Assembly (NCBI GenBank): GCA_001600055.1
Contig: BCIV01000016.1
Coordinates: 334,731 to 398,730 of the forward strand
Reading direction: 5' to 3'
DNA from: Filobasidium wieringae
Lineage: Eukaryota > Basidiomycota > Tremellomycetes > Filobasidiales > Filobasidiaceae
DNA: 64,000 nt
In this document: piece after piece, positions 45,929 to 58,024 of the stretch
How positions within the stretch are numbered: the first letter of the stretch is position 1
Layout: the number at the start of each line of letters is the position of its first letter
Notes under the pieces: model-generated
What the model was told of the DNA's origin: nothing
Seen by the model: only the letters and a program-made list of their open reading frames with translations
Database searches by the model: none
Program-made: the position numbers and the translations under genes

Positions 45929-48900
45929 ATGTCCCCCTTGTTGTCAGCCGATATCAATGGTATGCACTCTGGGAAGTAGGCCACTATAGTCAAATTGACA
46001 CTTCCTCCTCTTAAGGATCGAAGCCTTCTAGTCAGCGAGCTGAATGCTCTTATAGTCGAAACGAGAAGGAAACATCCCGATATTAGACAGGTATGGGGAT
46101 GGAGTAATCGACGGAATGCAATGTCTAGCGCTCTGACCTGCCTTGGATATAGGCCGCAGAAGCTGCTCTATCGACCCTGATATCTCTAGCTGAGACTCAG
46201 GAGCAGACGAACAAGTCCGGTATGCAGCTTGTTCGAAACAGCTGGGAGTCACAGAACCTCATTAACTTCCAGCGCAACAGAGAAGGAGCAGACCCTCTTG
46301 ACACCTATCTTAGCAGGCTGTAAGACCAGAATACCTAAGGTAGTTGCAATATGCCTGAGCGCTTTGCAGCGCCTCATCAGCCTGCGATTCGTTTCCGGAG
46401 TGAGTGTTCCTCACTAAGGCCTGCTTTGACAATACTAAATCCCGTTAGGATAGGTGTCGGTGCCAATGCTTTTGCAAATGCTCAATGCGGTCGTCAACCA
46501 AGGGGTTGATATTCAACTCAAGATAGTGCAAATCCTGCTGCTATTGCTGACATATTGCCCTGGTATACATGACGAGGTTCTCAGCGAGGTAAGCTCATTT
46601 CTATTCCATTCCGTTGCCCTGTTTGACTCGCTTCCCATCAGGTACTCTCGCAATATTTTAAGCTGCAAGACTCAAGGACGTCAGTAGTCTCTAGCACAGC
46701 CTCAGCATCCTTGCGTCAAGCTATTGTGATGGTTTTTGAGCGTACAGAGACGAAAGGATATGGTGATACCTCCCATCCTGTGACCTTGCCAGAAGGTGAC
46801 CGACTTTTGCTGAGCGATAATGAATGGGACGCGTATTGCTTGTTCTCAGACCTCTGCTCTGAGACAGAAGCCTCATTCAATTCCACCTATCAACACTTTC
46901 GTAAGGAACCCCGTTCTATACTGAAAACCCATGGCGTTGCTCCGTCATTCGGTCTCGAGTTGATTGAGAGCATACTGAGCGGATTCGCTGATGGGTTTCA
47001 AAGTGTGAGTCCGGCAACATCACATGCACTCCCAGAGCACCGATTTACCTTCTATGGTCTGATTGGGCATGTCCCTACGTCCAGCGACCAGAATTAGTCT
47101 CTCTATTACGACACACTCTATGCCCTCTGCTCTCCCGACTGTCCGCACAGCGTCCAGCGTTCCCCGTGATGCTGCGGGTGATACGAGTAGTATTTCTCTT
47201 ACTAAGGTACTTCTTCGTAAAGATACCTAGTCAAGCCGAGCGCTTTTGGGACGATCTTATTCATGCCAGCTGTGGCGAATCCGGCGCATTCGTCCATTCG
47301 GACGATGGCAACGAGAAACAAGTGAAGAATCAGATGCCGCAGCCAATCTGGTGGAGATGTATGATGCTAGAAGTTATAAAAGCGTGGGTGACAGGCATAA
47401 CACTAATCTACAGCAGCTGATCACAGTCAAATTCTAGGCTTTGCCGTGATGCTGAATTATTGAGATTGGTTTGGCGCACTTTTGATTGCTCAGGCAAGAT
47501 CCCGATATACAGCAACTTGATATCCGGTTTGAGGCAAATCTTGTCAGAAAAACCTGCTGAGCTCGGTGTCAATCGAGATTTACAAGGAGTAGGACTTTCG
47601 TTTAATAGTTTTGGCGATAAGAGTCAAGGCTACATTGGCTTGGGCATAGGTGTGGTCTCAAGTGCTGCCAATGCAAGCGTCAATACTGTTTCCGCTATGA
47701 TTGGTACAGATGACAATGGCCGGTTGGACGCCACCTGTAATGCCAAAGTGCAATGGTACGTGTACCTTCGTTACGCTCCTGCGAGTAAAGGTATCGTAAC
47801 TGACGTTCGGTACGGTTCAGCATTGAACAACACGATAAGATGGAGCCAAACCCTGTTCCTAACCGGTATCCTTATATTTTGGCACTTGATGTAGTCTTCG
47901 AAGTTGTCAACGGACTCGCAGCACAACGGAAATCTCTTTCTGCTGACCACTTTGCGATGCCGTCCGAGGTCTCTCTCGAAACCGCTCAATCAACAGCAAA
48001 AACTTCTGAGAAGTCGATGTTAGAAGACGCGTGGCCCCCTCTTCTTGCTTGTCTAGCAAATCTCATTGGAACCAATCTCTCTGCGGAACTTTTCGAAAAG
48101 GTGCTCCTTGCTATCAAAACTATCGTTATAGCATCAGATGACGCGCGTCTGTCGACTTGTCGAGATGCCTTTCTTACTACGCTTTCTCGGTTCGCGGTTC
48201 CTCCCGCTGTTCTGAACGCCCTACAATCGCTTCCTGATGCCAAAACAATCCCTCGGAATCCATCCGAAGCGAACATAAACGCTGGTCCAGGGCTTGTGCG
48301 GCCGGATCTCTCTGAGAGGAACATACTTTGCCTGGATGCTCTGCTGGATATAGTACAGGATCGAATGGCTACAATGGACACCGCCTGGTATGAAGTTCTC
48401 TCAGTTTTCAATGCCGCTGACTTCGTTTTGGGCAAGCATGCAGCGACGAGACGTATCAAACCTACCAGTGCTGTACGCTCGAGTAGAAGTATGACCCAAC
48501 TATCTAGTTCGGTGGTCGAAACGGACACGGAAAGTCTACACAATGTTATCAATCACTTATTGGTCTCGACCGCGAACCTGACAGATAATGGATTCCGGGG
48601 TATCGTGATAGCCCTGAGCACCTTAGGCAGCGATCTCTTGGCAATACCGCGGCCTTCTGGGACAAGCGCTCGACGAGATCAGCAGGGTGCATCGGAAGGT
48701 CACCATGCCTCGATCATCAGCCGGTCAAGCGAGCATTCGTTTGTTCTCACGATGCTCGACGCCGTGCTCACCGTCAATGTCGACCGCATGATACAAGGAC
48801 GAGTGGACGACGTATGGGATGTCATTGTCGAGCATATTTTGGCTGTAATCCAGGCTGTTCATATCGCTCCTTCAGTCACGACGCAAGCAACAAAACTGTT

Positions 48901-51573
48901 GGACAAGATTTTGCGCTTAGCAACCTTGAGCATCGACACACTTCCCTCTGACAGGCAGTCGAATGTGCAACGACGCGTCCTTGCTGCACTGACCAGTCAA
49001 GTCTCAGCAAGGCAGGACTCTGCACAAACATCAACGGAGCTTGAAATCAGAAACATGGGATTACATACTTTGCTTGGAATACTTGAGACCTCCGGACATA
49101 CAATTGCTGCTGTTTGGCCTACGGTCTTTGGCATTCTTGAAACCGTCTGCAACAGCGCCGATCAATCGGAAGTACAATCGTCGCAATTGTCCAAGACGAA
49201 GGCAAACTTGATTCGAACAGCTTTCTCGTCTCTCAACCTCGCTTGCTCTGATTACTTATCTACCTTCAGCGCCGATACCGCGAGATTGTGCATACATGCA
49301 CTTTTCACATTTTCAACCCAACCCTACGATCTCAACATCGCATTATCCTCAATAGGCCTCCTGTGGAATGTTATCGATGCTATTCAAAGCGATCTCATCG
49401 TTTCCGACATGCAGGCACAAGAAAACCTATGGTTGCAAAGCTTAAATTGTCTCCTCCGACTTACGCGCGGTCATTGCCCAGAACTTCGTACCAGCGCGAT
49501 ACAAACTATGTTCCGCTCATTGGACACTCACGGAACGCGAATCAATGCTAGCAGCTGGAATTCGATAATGGAGCTCATCCTTGTTCCTTTAGTATGGGGA
49601 AATACGGAGAAGAAACCCTCGACTACCTCTCCATTGGCGTCTCCGACGCAGGATCAGGATAGCACAATAGTGTCAGAGGACGAGTCTAGAGCCCTCGCAC
49701 TGCGAAGTATTGCTTCGTTGTTGACTACTCACCGTGAGAAACTCTCGGGCTGTGCAACTTTTCCCCTGTTCGTCGAAGCGGTCAGTGCGATGAATGTTCA
49801 CAGTTTCAACACCAGCGGAAGTCGGATCTGCTCCGCCGCACTGGACTTGTGCAGACAGCTTTGCTCTGGCTGTAAAGAACCGGACTCCGCTTACTGCCTG
49901 CTGTCCCAGTGGAAAATGATCGGACAACTTCACGATCGGCTTGGTGAAATGCGTGAACCCTACTTGACTCAAGAAAACCTGTTGGATCTGGTGAAATTTA
50001 TTCACACGTTGACCACCAAGATTCACTTAGTGGCAGTAGATGGGGAGGATATCGAATTGGCTTTGAAGACCGCTCGTCTAGCGGTCACTTATACTCACTG
50101 CTCAGCATATCCATTAGATGTGGATGAAGCTTCGCCTTTGCAGATCGCTGGCCTAAACCTTCTTCGTCAAAACCAAATCGCTGAAACGTGTTCTAGCGAT
50201 GTGATTCTTGCCAATTTCGCCGAATATATAACACTAGCATTCATTGGTGGATTTGACTATACCGATACTTCGATACCCAGTGGGAGAAATTCTCACAAGA
50301 AGCGAGTGACTTATGTTGGCTTGACAAAAGCATCAATGGCAGCTGCAGTCGATTTTGTCCTCGAACAACCGACGGATAAACAGATTTTGACCTGTAGTGG
50401 TATGGAAAGCTTGATAGGAGCACTGGCGCTCCCCGTCAAATTACGAGCAGACTGTCCACCAGCCAGTAAATTCGGCAAAGCCGAAGCACTATGGAAGACT
50501 GCCTCTAAAAGCTTCGTCGCTATCGTCACGCAAGTGGTATCCGAGTTAGAATTGAAGGCGGAGGAAATGGATGAAAAAAGTCACTCGGCGCTGTGGGAAC
50601 AGATTCTCGAAGTCTTCCGTGCAGTTACAATGGCGGAAGATTCTCATCTCACGGGTATAACAATCGAAGAACAGATTCAAGAGGAGAAATGCGACCTTAT
50701 GGTGATAACGGTGTTAGGTAGTATATGGGAGAAGACTATAGGCTATCCCAAGATGAGTGACAGGATCTTGGAGCAACTTGCTAGTATTTTGTCTAGTGCA
50801 AGCAGCCTATACGTCCCGGAAGAAGAGTTCTTGGGCAGCAACGGCGAAGTGAAAAGCGTTGCTGGTCAAATGGAGGCGGTGTGTCTTCCCAGATCCAGCG
50901 TACGCTATCTATGTTTGGACATGATGTTTGCTGGTGCGGACCGGAATCATGCAGGTAAGCTTCAATTGTTCATAGAACCACATTGTCATCCTTGTTCACT
51001 CCTCTGACCACTGACGTGATTGTTTATCTAAAGACGAGCTAAAGGGCCGACGCTTATCAACCGTGGTCCTCCCACTCTTACTCGCCCGTTGCAAAACGGC
51101 ACTAAATAACTTTCTTACTGAAGCCCCTTTGCGTGGGAATTATCCGTTTCCCAGGATCGTGGAAGAAGAACTGGTCTACCTGCTGCAGAAACTGTCAGAG
51201 CTCCAGCTATGGCCGCGGTCGTTTCCGGTTAAATCGGAAAAGCGCGCCGCAGGTGAGTATCTCTGGACAGACCCGCTTGAGGTGGACCGCGACTGATGAA
51301 TTGCTATCAGATGACGATGCAGACATTAAGCTGCCGTTGATACAGCAAGCTCTGCAAGAATCGACTAGAGCTCATCTATTCTACCTGTATACGAGCCTAC
51401 TGAATTTAGTAGCGGCGCCTCTGCCGCTACCCAAAGTTTGGTTTACGCCATCTGATCACTCCTATGACTTGAAGAAGGGTAATTCTGATCGGTACAACGG
51501 CGCCTACGAAATAGACTCGCGACAGTTGGCTAGAAACTGTCTAGACGCGATAGGGAGGGAGATTGGGCTTTAA
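45929..51573 (+). CDS. MON2: Mon2, endosome/Golgi traffic protein related to the large Arf-GEFs
   Basis: Mon2 is a Sec7-less relative of BIG/GBF Arf exchange factors; it works with Dop1 and Neo1 in endosome-to-Golgi transport. The first recognisable segment is SELNALIVETRRKHPDIRQ (DCB domain), but it has no in-frame ATG directly upstream. Splicing ATGTCCCCCTTGTT (45929-45942) across an 81-nt intron to 46024 yields MSPLFLLVSELNAL, my preferred start. Next are KSAALFETAGSHRTSL, CKTRIPKVVAICLSALQRLI and VSVPMLLQMLNAVVNQGVDI then QLKIVQILLLLLTYCPGIHD, typical of the N-terminal repeats. A very long exon (47840-50954, about 1040 codons) holds the middle. The C-terminus is HLFYLYTSLLNLVAAPLPLP up to CLDAIGREIGL. 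No SEC7 catalytic domain is seen, as expected. Confidence 0.88.
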
Positions 51574-52079
51574 CAAATATCTTGTATTGCGGCTCTGAAG
51601 GAGCTGTAGTGGAGCAAAAGTGGAATTGATCGTGTCGAGTCGATGTGACACATGAGACTGGTCGATCATGTAAGATGGTGATAGGCGATGGAGAAGGGTT
51701 TAATGAGATGGGACGCATGTGATCCGATGTGAACGGGATGGCGGGATGAGCGCTTGGTTAGATAAACGATCGGTCGCGAAAGCCTATCGCATCGGATCAA
51801 GTCGATCACTCGCTCAAAGGAACTCACGTGATCGCGTACCTGGCTGTTAACCACGCTTATCGCCTTCTGCTTCCGGATTGGTTGATAGCGAATAGACAAG
51901 TGAGAAAATATAGAAACCACGGGGCGCATAGGCCAGATATTAGATTTTCCCATCTTTCCTCTCTTACATTTCACTACCGTTACCACCACCCGTATTCGAT
52001 TCTCCACGAATTCGTCACTACAGTCCAGCTCGACTGTCAACAGATATTGACGTGTCGTTGTCTTCCGCTGAACATCACA
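51574..52079. promoter_or_regulatory. intergenic region upstream of the AzgA gene
   Basis: 506 bp. TCACGTGA lies at 51824-51831. A pyrimidine-rich leader (CCATCTTTCCTCTCTTACATTTC, in part at 51950-51972) precedes the start codon. No gene is supported; the frame open upstream of 52080 is leader. Confidence 0.5.
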
Positions 52080-54448
52080 ATGGGTCGAATCTCTATGGAG
52101 AAGTTGAACGACCGAGTGGCTCGGTCTGCCTTCGGAAGATGGTTTCGCCTAGAAGGAAGTGGACATCCTCTCGCAAGGACTGGAAGTCGATTCACCACCG
52201 AAATGCGAGCTGGAACCATCACAGCTTTCGCCATGTTGTACATCATCTCAGGTGAGCAAGGGCCGCTTCTCTATCTCTTGCTCCACAGGTGGCTTATTAT
52301 GTCTTTGAGCTCTACAGTTAACGCGTCCGTTCTGAGTGACAGTGGTGGGCCTTGTGTTTGTAATGGAGGCGCAGATGATCCCATTTGCGAGAATAACCTC
52401 GAATACTCGTTGTGCAAGAACGAGCTTCGACGAGACTACGTGACCAGTACATCGGCCATCTCGCTTATTGCGACCTTCTTAATGGGCCTTCTTGCCAATA
52501 TGCCTTTGGGGCTGGCTCCTGGTCTTGGTGGTGAGTAACGCCGTATCTGACCCAAACGCTTGGTACCAAGGCTGATATTCTGCTCAACATAGTGAACGGT
52601 AGGCCTATTCCAAGCAATCTATGTACGGATGGATTCTGAGGGAAAACTCTTTGTTTTATATATAGCTTTCTTTGCCTATTCCCAAGTTGGTTTTAACGTA
52701 AGTCTGGGATTAAACATGCCGAAACGGCTGATCCAGTATATTGACCTACCGTCCCTTATAGGGCACTGGACCTATCACTTACGGAGAAGCTCTAGCTGCT
52801 GTTTTCCTGGAAGGCTTGATCTTCTTTGCCTTGACCGTGCTTGGTCTTCGTCAATGGCTTGCCCGTCTCATCCCTCGATCCATTGCACTCGCTATCGGTG
52901 CAGGAATCGGTCTTTTCCTGACCCTTATTGGTCTCAGTTCGTCGGGTCTGAATGTCGTTCAAGGAGCCAGTTCGACCCCCTTGAGTATCTCAGGTTGTCC
53001 TGCACAATACATTAACCCGGATACTGGAATCTGTGACTCTCACCTGCTGCAAGATCCGCGAATGTGGGTTGGTATATTCGCTGGAGGGATTGTTACCGCC
53101 TTCCTGTTGCTCTACCGGGTCAAGGGTGCGCTGCTTTGGCCCATCTTCATCGTCGCTATCATTTCTTGGCCTCGATCCACCAACGTTACTACTTTCCCAC
53201 ACACCGAGATTGGAGACTCGAATTTCGAGTTCTTCAAAAACGTTGTTAGCGCCAGAGGATTCAAGCTCCTTGGCCCCAAGAATGTAGATTGGGCTGGATA
53301 TAAGAACGGGAAGGTTTGGATCGCCTTGGTAAATCAGGATATCTCTCTTGCACTATCAATACCTAATGATCCGCACTTTGTGTTCAGATCTCGTTCCTTT
53401 ACGTCGACCTTTTGGACACCACCGGTACTTTGGTCGCCATGTCTAAGCAAGCCGGTCTCTTTGACGCGAGAGATGGGGACTTTGAGGGTAGTTCTGTTGC
53501 CTTCCTGGTGGATTCCGCATGTATTGCCATGTCCGGCCTGTTCTTCGGATCTTCTCCTTGCACTCCCTTCGTTGGTAAGCCTATCTACTGGGACACATCG
53601 GGAGCAAGACACTGATTTAAGTTCTTGGTGTCTCAAAGAATCTGCCAGTGGTATTGGAGAAGGTGGAAAGACCGGTCTTACTGCTATTGCCACCAGTTTC
53701 TGGTTCTTCATCAGTATCTTTTTCGCCCCTATCCTGAGTAACATTCCCTCTTGGGCCACCGGCTCCGTCCTTATTATTGTTGGAGCAATGATGATGGAAA
53801 ACGCAACCAAAGTCAACTGGGACTTCATCGGTGACGCTTTGCCTGCATTCATCGTGCTGTCGTGCATTCCTTTCACCTGTACGTACCACTTACCCTATCA
53901 GCATGAAGCGTCCCACTAAACTTCTGCTGGATCTCACAGACAACATCGCTTACGGTATCATTCCTGCCTTGATCGTTTTCATGCTTTTGCACAACGTGCC
54001 TCGTGTCCTTGGAATGATCTCCCCTCGTCTCCTGCCTCCTGGTTGGCACGACCTCAAAGAGCCTTACTCGGTCGCTGCCATGATCCGAGCTCAGAGCTCC
54101 GAAGGCCAAAGCAAGCTCTACACCATCTTGCCTCCTTGGTTGCGTAAGCTTCTGAGCGGTAACCGAAGATTCTGGGCCTACACCCCTGAGGAAATCGAGA
54201 GGCATTTGGATGGAAGGAGAATGACCGAGGAAGCCGACAATGCTGCTGCTGAGCTTCGTCAGCACGAGCGAGATGAGATGAGGAAGGTGATGGGTATGGC
54301 TACCGTGACCAACCGGGAGGTCAACGATCTTCAATATGATGCCGAGCAAGGCACCCCAACGTCATACGAGATGGAGGATCCCTCGAAACAACATCGTGCT
54401 CCTGAAGAAGGCTTGTTTGGATCCAAAAACTACGAGGCCCGCCAATAA
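52080..54448 (+). CDS. AzgA-type purine (hypoxanthine/adenine/guanine) permease
   Basis: Proton-coupled purine importer of the AzgA family (NCS2-like fold) in the plasma membrane. The start at 52080 gives MGRISMEKLNDRVARSAFGR, then TEMRAGTITAFAMLYIIS at the first membrane segment. The loop CVCNGGADDPICENNLEYSL carries four Cys. LANMPLGLAPGLG is joined through a 6-nt micro-exon (52593-52598, TGAACG) to FFAYSQVGFNGTGP, rebuilding the substrate motif GLxNAxFAY. LIPRSIALAIGAGIGLFLTL, STPLSISGCPAQYINPDTGI and later TSFWFFISIFFAPILSNIPS, ENATKVNWDFIGDALPAFIV match the family; about 12-14 membrane segments. The C-terminal cytosolic tail ends GLFGSKNYEARQ. At least seven introns are present. Fungal AzgA genes are often induced by purines or nitrogen limitation; no specific site is recognised here. 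Confidence 0.92.
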
Positions 54449-54564
54449 TACAGCGATGAGGCAAGCCTACGGTGAACAGTTCAAGTCGTGCTACTGCTAG
54501 GACAGGACAGCCATGTGTATACTATTGATGGTACATGATTATAATCGTGCAAAAAGGGCGTCGA

Positions 54565-56518
54565 TCATGAAAGTTTCTGTTTCTGAGCTACCATTTTGTC
54601 TTTACCTGCTGCCGCAATGATACCAAGGACCACAAGTGAGAAAGGCGACAGAAGTCGCCAAATGGAGCTGATCTGCCAAAGACCATACGTAAGCTGTTTG
54701 GTTTCAACGATATCAGTGATCCGCCTCGCGCCCTTGATTACGTAGTACTATGCTTACTGCCGCGATCAAGAAGGCCAGGTTTGTTTTGCCTATTCCAAGA
54801 GCGCTAAAGATGTCGTTTGTTCTCGACGTAGTATAATCGTTACCGACAAATGACCTTAGTCGAGCACGAAGAATTATCAGTGTAATCTACGTGCAAACTT
54901 GATAAGCTCGTAACCTACTTCTGACGTGCTACAATGTTCCCAAATAGGTTTCCATAAAATTCCTTATCCAACGGACCAAACTCTTCATCCGAGATCTGTA
55001 AAGGGTTCTTGTCATCTGGCAAGCAGAACATCAGACCTGGCCTGAATTGACGTGTATCAGTGGTTTTGCTTGGCTCGATTTCCGATCGGGTCTCGTACCC
55101 GTCAGCCTGTTTGACATCCCTGACTATATGCAACACGGTCGCTGCGACTGTGTCTGGTTCTACAGTGGAAAGACCGGCAAGAGCAAAGTGTATCTTGCGT
55201 TGAAAACAGCTAAGTGTGCTATCATCGCTCTGCGAGTATGATCCGTGCTTACAGCCTTGCTCAGAATACCGGTAACTGAATTAGATGAGAAAGGAAGCAC
55301 TCTTCAGAGCCAGCTTCGGATTGCAAGGTTGTACGAACGGGGACTCACAGGAAAAGAAAGGGCAAACCACGTGGCAGCTGAACTTTATAAGGATCAATTT
55401 TCCGAAACTTCTCGTACAAAGTACGGCCGCTGACTCACGAAAACTCCTTGGAATTTGTTCTCCTCAACTTCGTACACAAGGCTGTCCAGTATCCTACAAG
55501 ACCATGCTTACTCGCCGAGTATAATGGGCCACCTGGGATTCCCAAGTGTCCTCCTACAATATAACAATGCACAGGACCTCAGTGTCTGGTGCAGCCACCT
55601 TGACATTCGATACTCACCCATAGAAGCGATCAGAACAATTTGTCGATCCCGGTCAGCTGGCTCAGCCTTCCAATACCGCTGAGCTAACTCCGCTGTAAGA
55701 AGTGCTCCTGCAAGGTTGACGTCCAAGGTGATCATCGTGGGCTCTGCTGGATAACGACCATTCTCGTTGGCTTTACAGCATCGATTAATGAGCCCTCAAA
55801 GCAAGACCAGTGGAAAGAGAAGCAAGCTTACTCTCGACTACATCTTGTGTGAAATTTCCTATCTCACTAATTCCTGCGTTGACAACAACTACATCAGGAG
55901 GGCCGCTGAACACCTCTCGAGCAAAATCGAACAGTGCCGTTAAGGCCGTTTCATTTGTCACATCGGTTGGCGAGCCTGGGTGTCGGCAGGAACTTTGAAG
56001 TATCAAGCACTTCATCTAGTCAGCCATCACGAGCGATAAGGACTGTGATAATATAGTAGCACGTTGAACAAACGTACCCAGCTTTCCCATTGCACATCGC
56101 TTCTGTACCTTGCATGCCTTCCACATTGACATCTCCGATAACTACGTCTGCTCTATTATTCCCGGCTCTCCTATCAGAAACTAAACAACAGTTGAAGGGA
56201 CTAGATGGCTCACCCTCCTGTTGCGCACATGATCGCCAACTGCCGTCCGAACCCAGACCCCCCACCTAGCGATTTACCGGCTCATCAGCGATGCTTTCAG
56301 AATATTGGTGGCCGTGCCTGGGACGTACCAGTAATCAGGATCGTCCGTCCTGCTAGCTGTTCATTAGTGATGAACTGGAGCGCATTAAGGCAGCCTTGGA
56401 CTTCCTTCATCTTTGATCGATTCTCAGTAGTCGAAGATTGAACGGATGGAGTCGGGAACATGAAAGGTACCTTTGGAGGTTCAGGGATATACCTAGCTTT
56501 TGGAATTGCATCCGTCAT
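54565..56518 (-). CDS. short-chain dehydrogenase/reductase with hydrophobic C-terminal extension
   Basis: NAD(P)-dependent oxidoreductase of the SDR superfamily; the substrate is unknown. The start at 56518 gives MTDAIPKARYIPEPPKVPFM. After splicing, TILITGGGSGFGRQLAIMC forms the TGGGxGxG cofactor loop and DVVIGDVNVEGM carries the acidic end of beta-2. DVTNETALTALFDFAREVF, VVVNAGISEIGNF (NAG), IVLIASMGEY and LYSASKHGLVGYWTALCTK (Tyr and Lys of YxxxK) follow. A TAG at 54915 lies in an intron with donor GTAGGT: splicing continues to SFVGNDYTTSRTNDIFSALG, IGKTNLAFLIAA and YGLWQISSIWRLLSPFSLVV then LGIIAAAGKDK, ending at 54565. The tail has one or two hydrophobic stretches and may anchor the enzyme to a membrane. 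Stopping at 54915 is the alternative. The middle exons (55240-55480) are not fully resolved. Confidence 0.78.
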
Positions 56519-56630
56519 TCCGGCTATTACTGCGATAATGCATACAACGGGATGTTTCAGTCATGTGTTTTGAGTGTACCGAGCTCTAGCGCTCTATACC
56601 TCCTCTCATCGATCATCGACCGGCCTCCAG

Positions 56631-58024
56631 CTATTGTCCTTGTAGATTGATATCGACTACCAGGTTACCTACCTGAACTATCAAAGTACGTAACATGTTC
56701 AGATTACCGCCGACGATATTGTATCTCTGGGGTTGCGGGTTAGGTTGAACAGAGCTTGACGCCTGAGCGACTTTGGAAGCAGCCGACGTAGGTGTTGTAG
56801 ATATCGCTCGAGTTGAAATCGTGGTCGATTGGTCGACGGAAACCTCTGTAGCCGATTTCCAGTAATCATCTGAAGTTGACACAGTAGCGGAAGATTCAGC
56901 TTGCGTATACTGAGTTTTGCAGAATTTGCAGATGGCTTAGCACTAAACGACAGGAATCTAGTAGACTATAACCTGGTGCTTACTGACGAACTGGAAGGTT
57001 GGGACCAACTAATCCAGGTGGAAGTTACTGGTGAATCCGTTGTCGATAGAGGTTGAGACCACGAAGAAGTTGAAATTGGGCTAGAGGATGATGCTGTATC
57101 ATAAGAGAACGCCTGTCGATCCGCTTCAAAGCGTTAGAGACAATGCTTTACAAGGTTTCGTACATGATAATCAGCTTACCAACTCGGGCCAGGTGACGGT
57201 AGATGAAGTGTCAGACGACCAGCTTCCTGTGGTATAAGCCGAACTCCACGTTACGACACTGGAGATGTCCGTAGATGATGGTGGGGTCCACTGTGTCGTG
57301 GACGGTTCAACGGTGGTTGAGGCAACCCAAATATATTCGCTAGTCGTTGACGTTGGCTGTGGATGAGAAGCGAATTAGCTCGGTATATGAGGCGGGAGAG
57401 AATCTGAAATCACAGTTTGGTCGTTATACCACCAAGAAACTGAGACTGTCCCAGCGTCCAGTGGGGCGAAGTTCCTATATGGCCCGGGATATAAAGCGTC
57501 ATGAAGTAGAAGCACCGTACACAAGCAACGTACTGGAACAAAGCCCGGCTCATATCCAGCCCACCCCAAGGGCAACCAGGACACAAGTCCGCCACAACAG
57601 CCTGAGCATATCCGTTGTTTGGTCCTCCTTGTATCGTTATACCCTTGAAACATTCAGGACCCGGATAGCCTGTTCCATACTGTTCCGCGTTCATCGCTAC
57701 GATATAGGCGGGTTCATAGTCTACTCTTCCGCATGCGCCTTGCCCGATCTATGAGAAGGACGAAATGTTCAGGGTCGTTTGATGAGGAGAGACTGGTCGA
57801 CGTACGTCGTAGAATGTCCCTCTTCCTTGAAAGGCTCTCTTCTGCAGCGGACGAGGTCCTATCAGAGCAGAAGGGCTTTCCATCACAGAAATGATGGTCG
57901 CGTTGCGTCGGCCATCAGTATTGAAATATCTGACCGCTCTCCGATGAGCCCGAAGAGATGGATATGCCTGAACCTCCATAATTACTTCCACAATGCATAG
58001 GATTAACGCAAGCAAGCGCGTCAT
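56631..58024 (-). CDS. secreted expansin-like (double-psi beta-barrel) protein with Ser/Thr-rich tail
   Basis: Likely extracellular; related to expansin/loosenin/RlpA-like proteins that bind or loosen polysaccharide without hydrolysis. The start at 58024 gives the signal peptide MTRLLALILCIVEVIMEVQA; an upstream in-frame ATG (58051) would add nine residues before it. After a 45-residue linker, GRGTFYD begins the barrel: GQGACGR, EPAYIVAMNAEQYG, PECFKGITIQGGPNNGYAQ, AVVADLCPGCPWGGLDMS and ALFQ-NFAPLDAGTVSVSWWY. The HxD-type acid appears as LD in GGLDMS. The rest (57350-56631) is Ser/Thr/Trp-rich (TTGSWSSDTSSTVTWPEL), like a glycosylated wall stalk, ending VGNLVVDINLQGQ. Only the barrel is present; no C-terminal expansin domain is evident. 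Intron ends in the tail are tentative. Confidence 0.78.

Noticed and set aside
45929..45997. Non-ATG (TTG) start or a 20-30 nt intron for MON2
   Set aside because: A normal 81-nt intron from 45943 to 46023 joins an ATG exon in frame, which is simpler.
47986..48552. Minus-strand open frame of 188 codons
   Set aside because: It lies opposite the very long MON2 exon and has no domain; shadow of codon bias on the other strand.
53334..53876. Minus-strand open frame of 180 codons
   Set aside because: Antisense to the AzgA membrane segments; no start context, splice sites or homology.
54915..58024. Biosynthetic gene cluster (SDR, expansin-like protein, permease)
   Set aside because: No backbone enzyme (PKS, NRPS, terpene synthase) or pathway regulator is nearby, and the neighbours are unrelated housekeeping genes.
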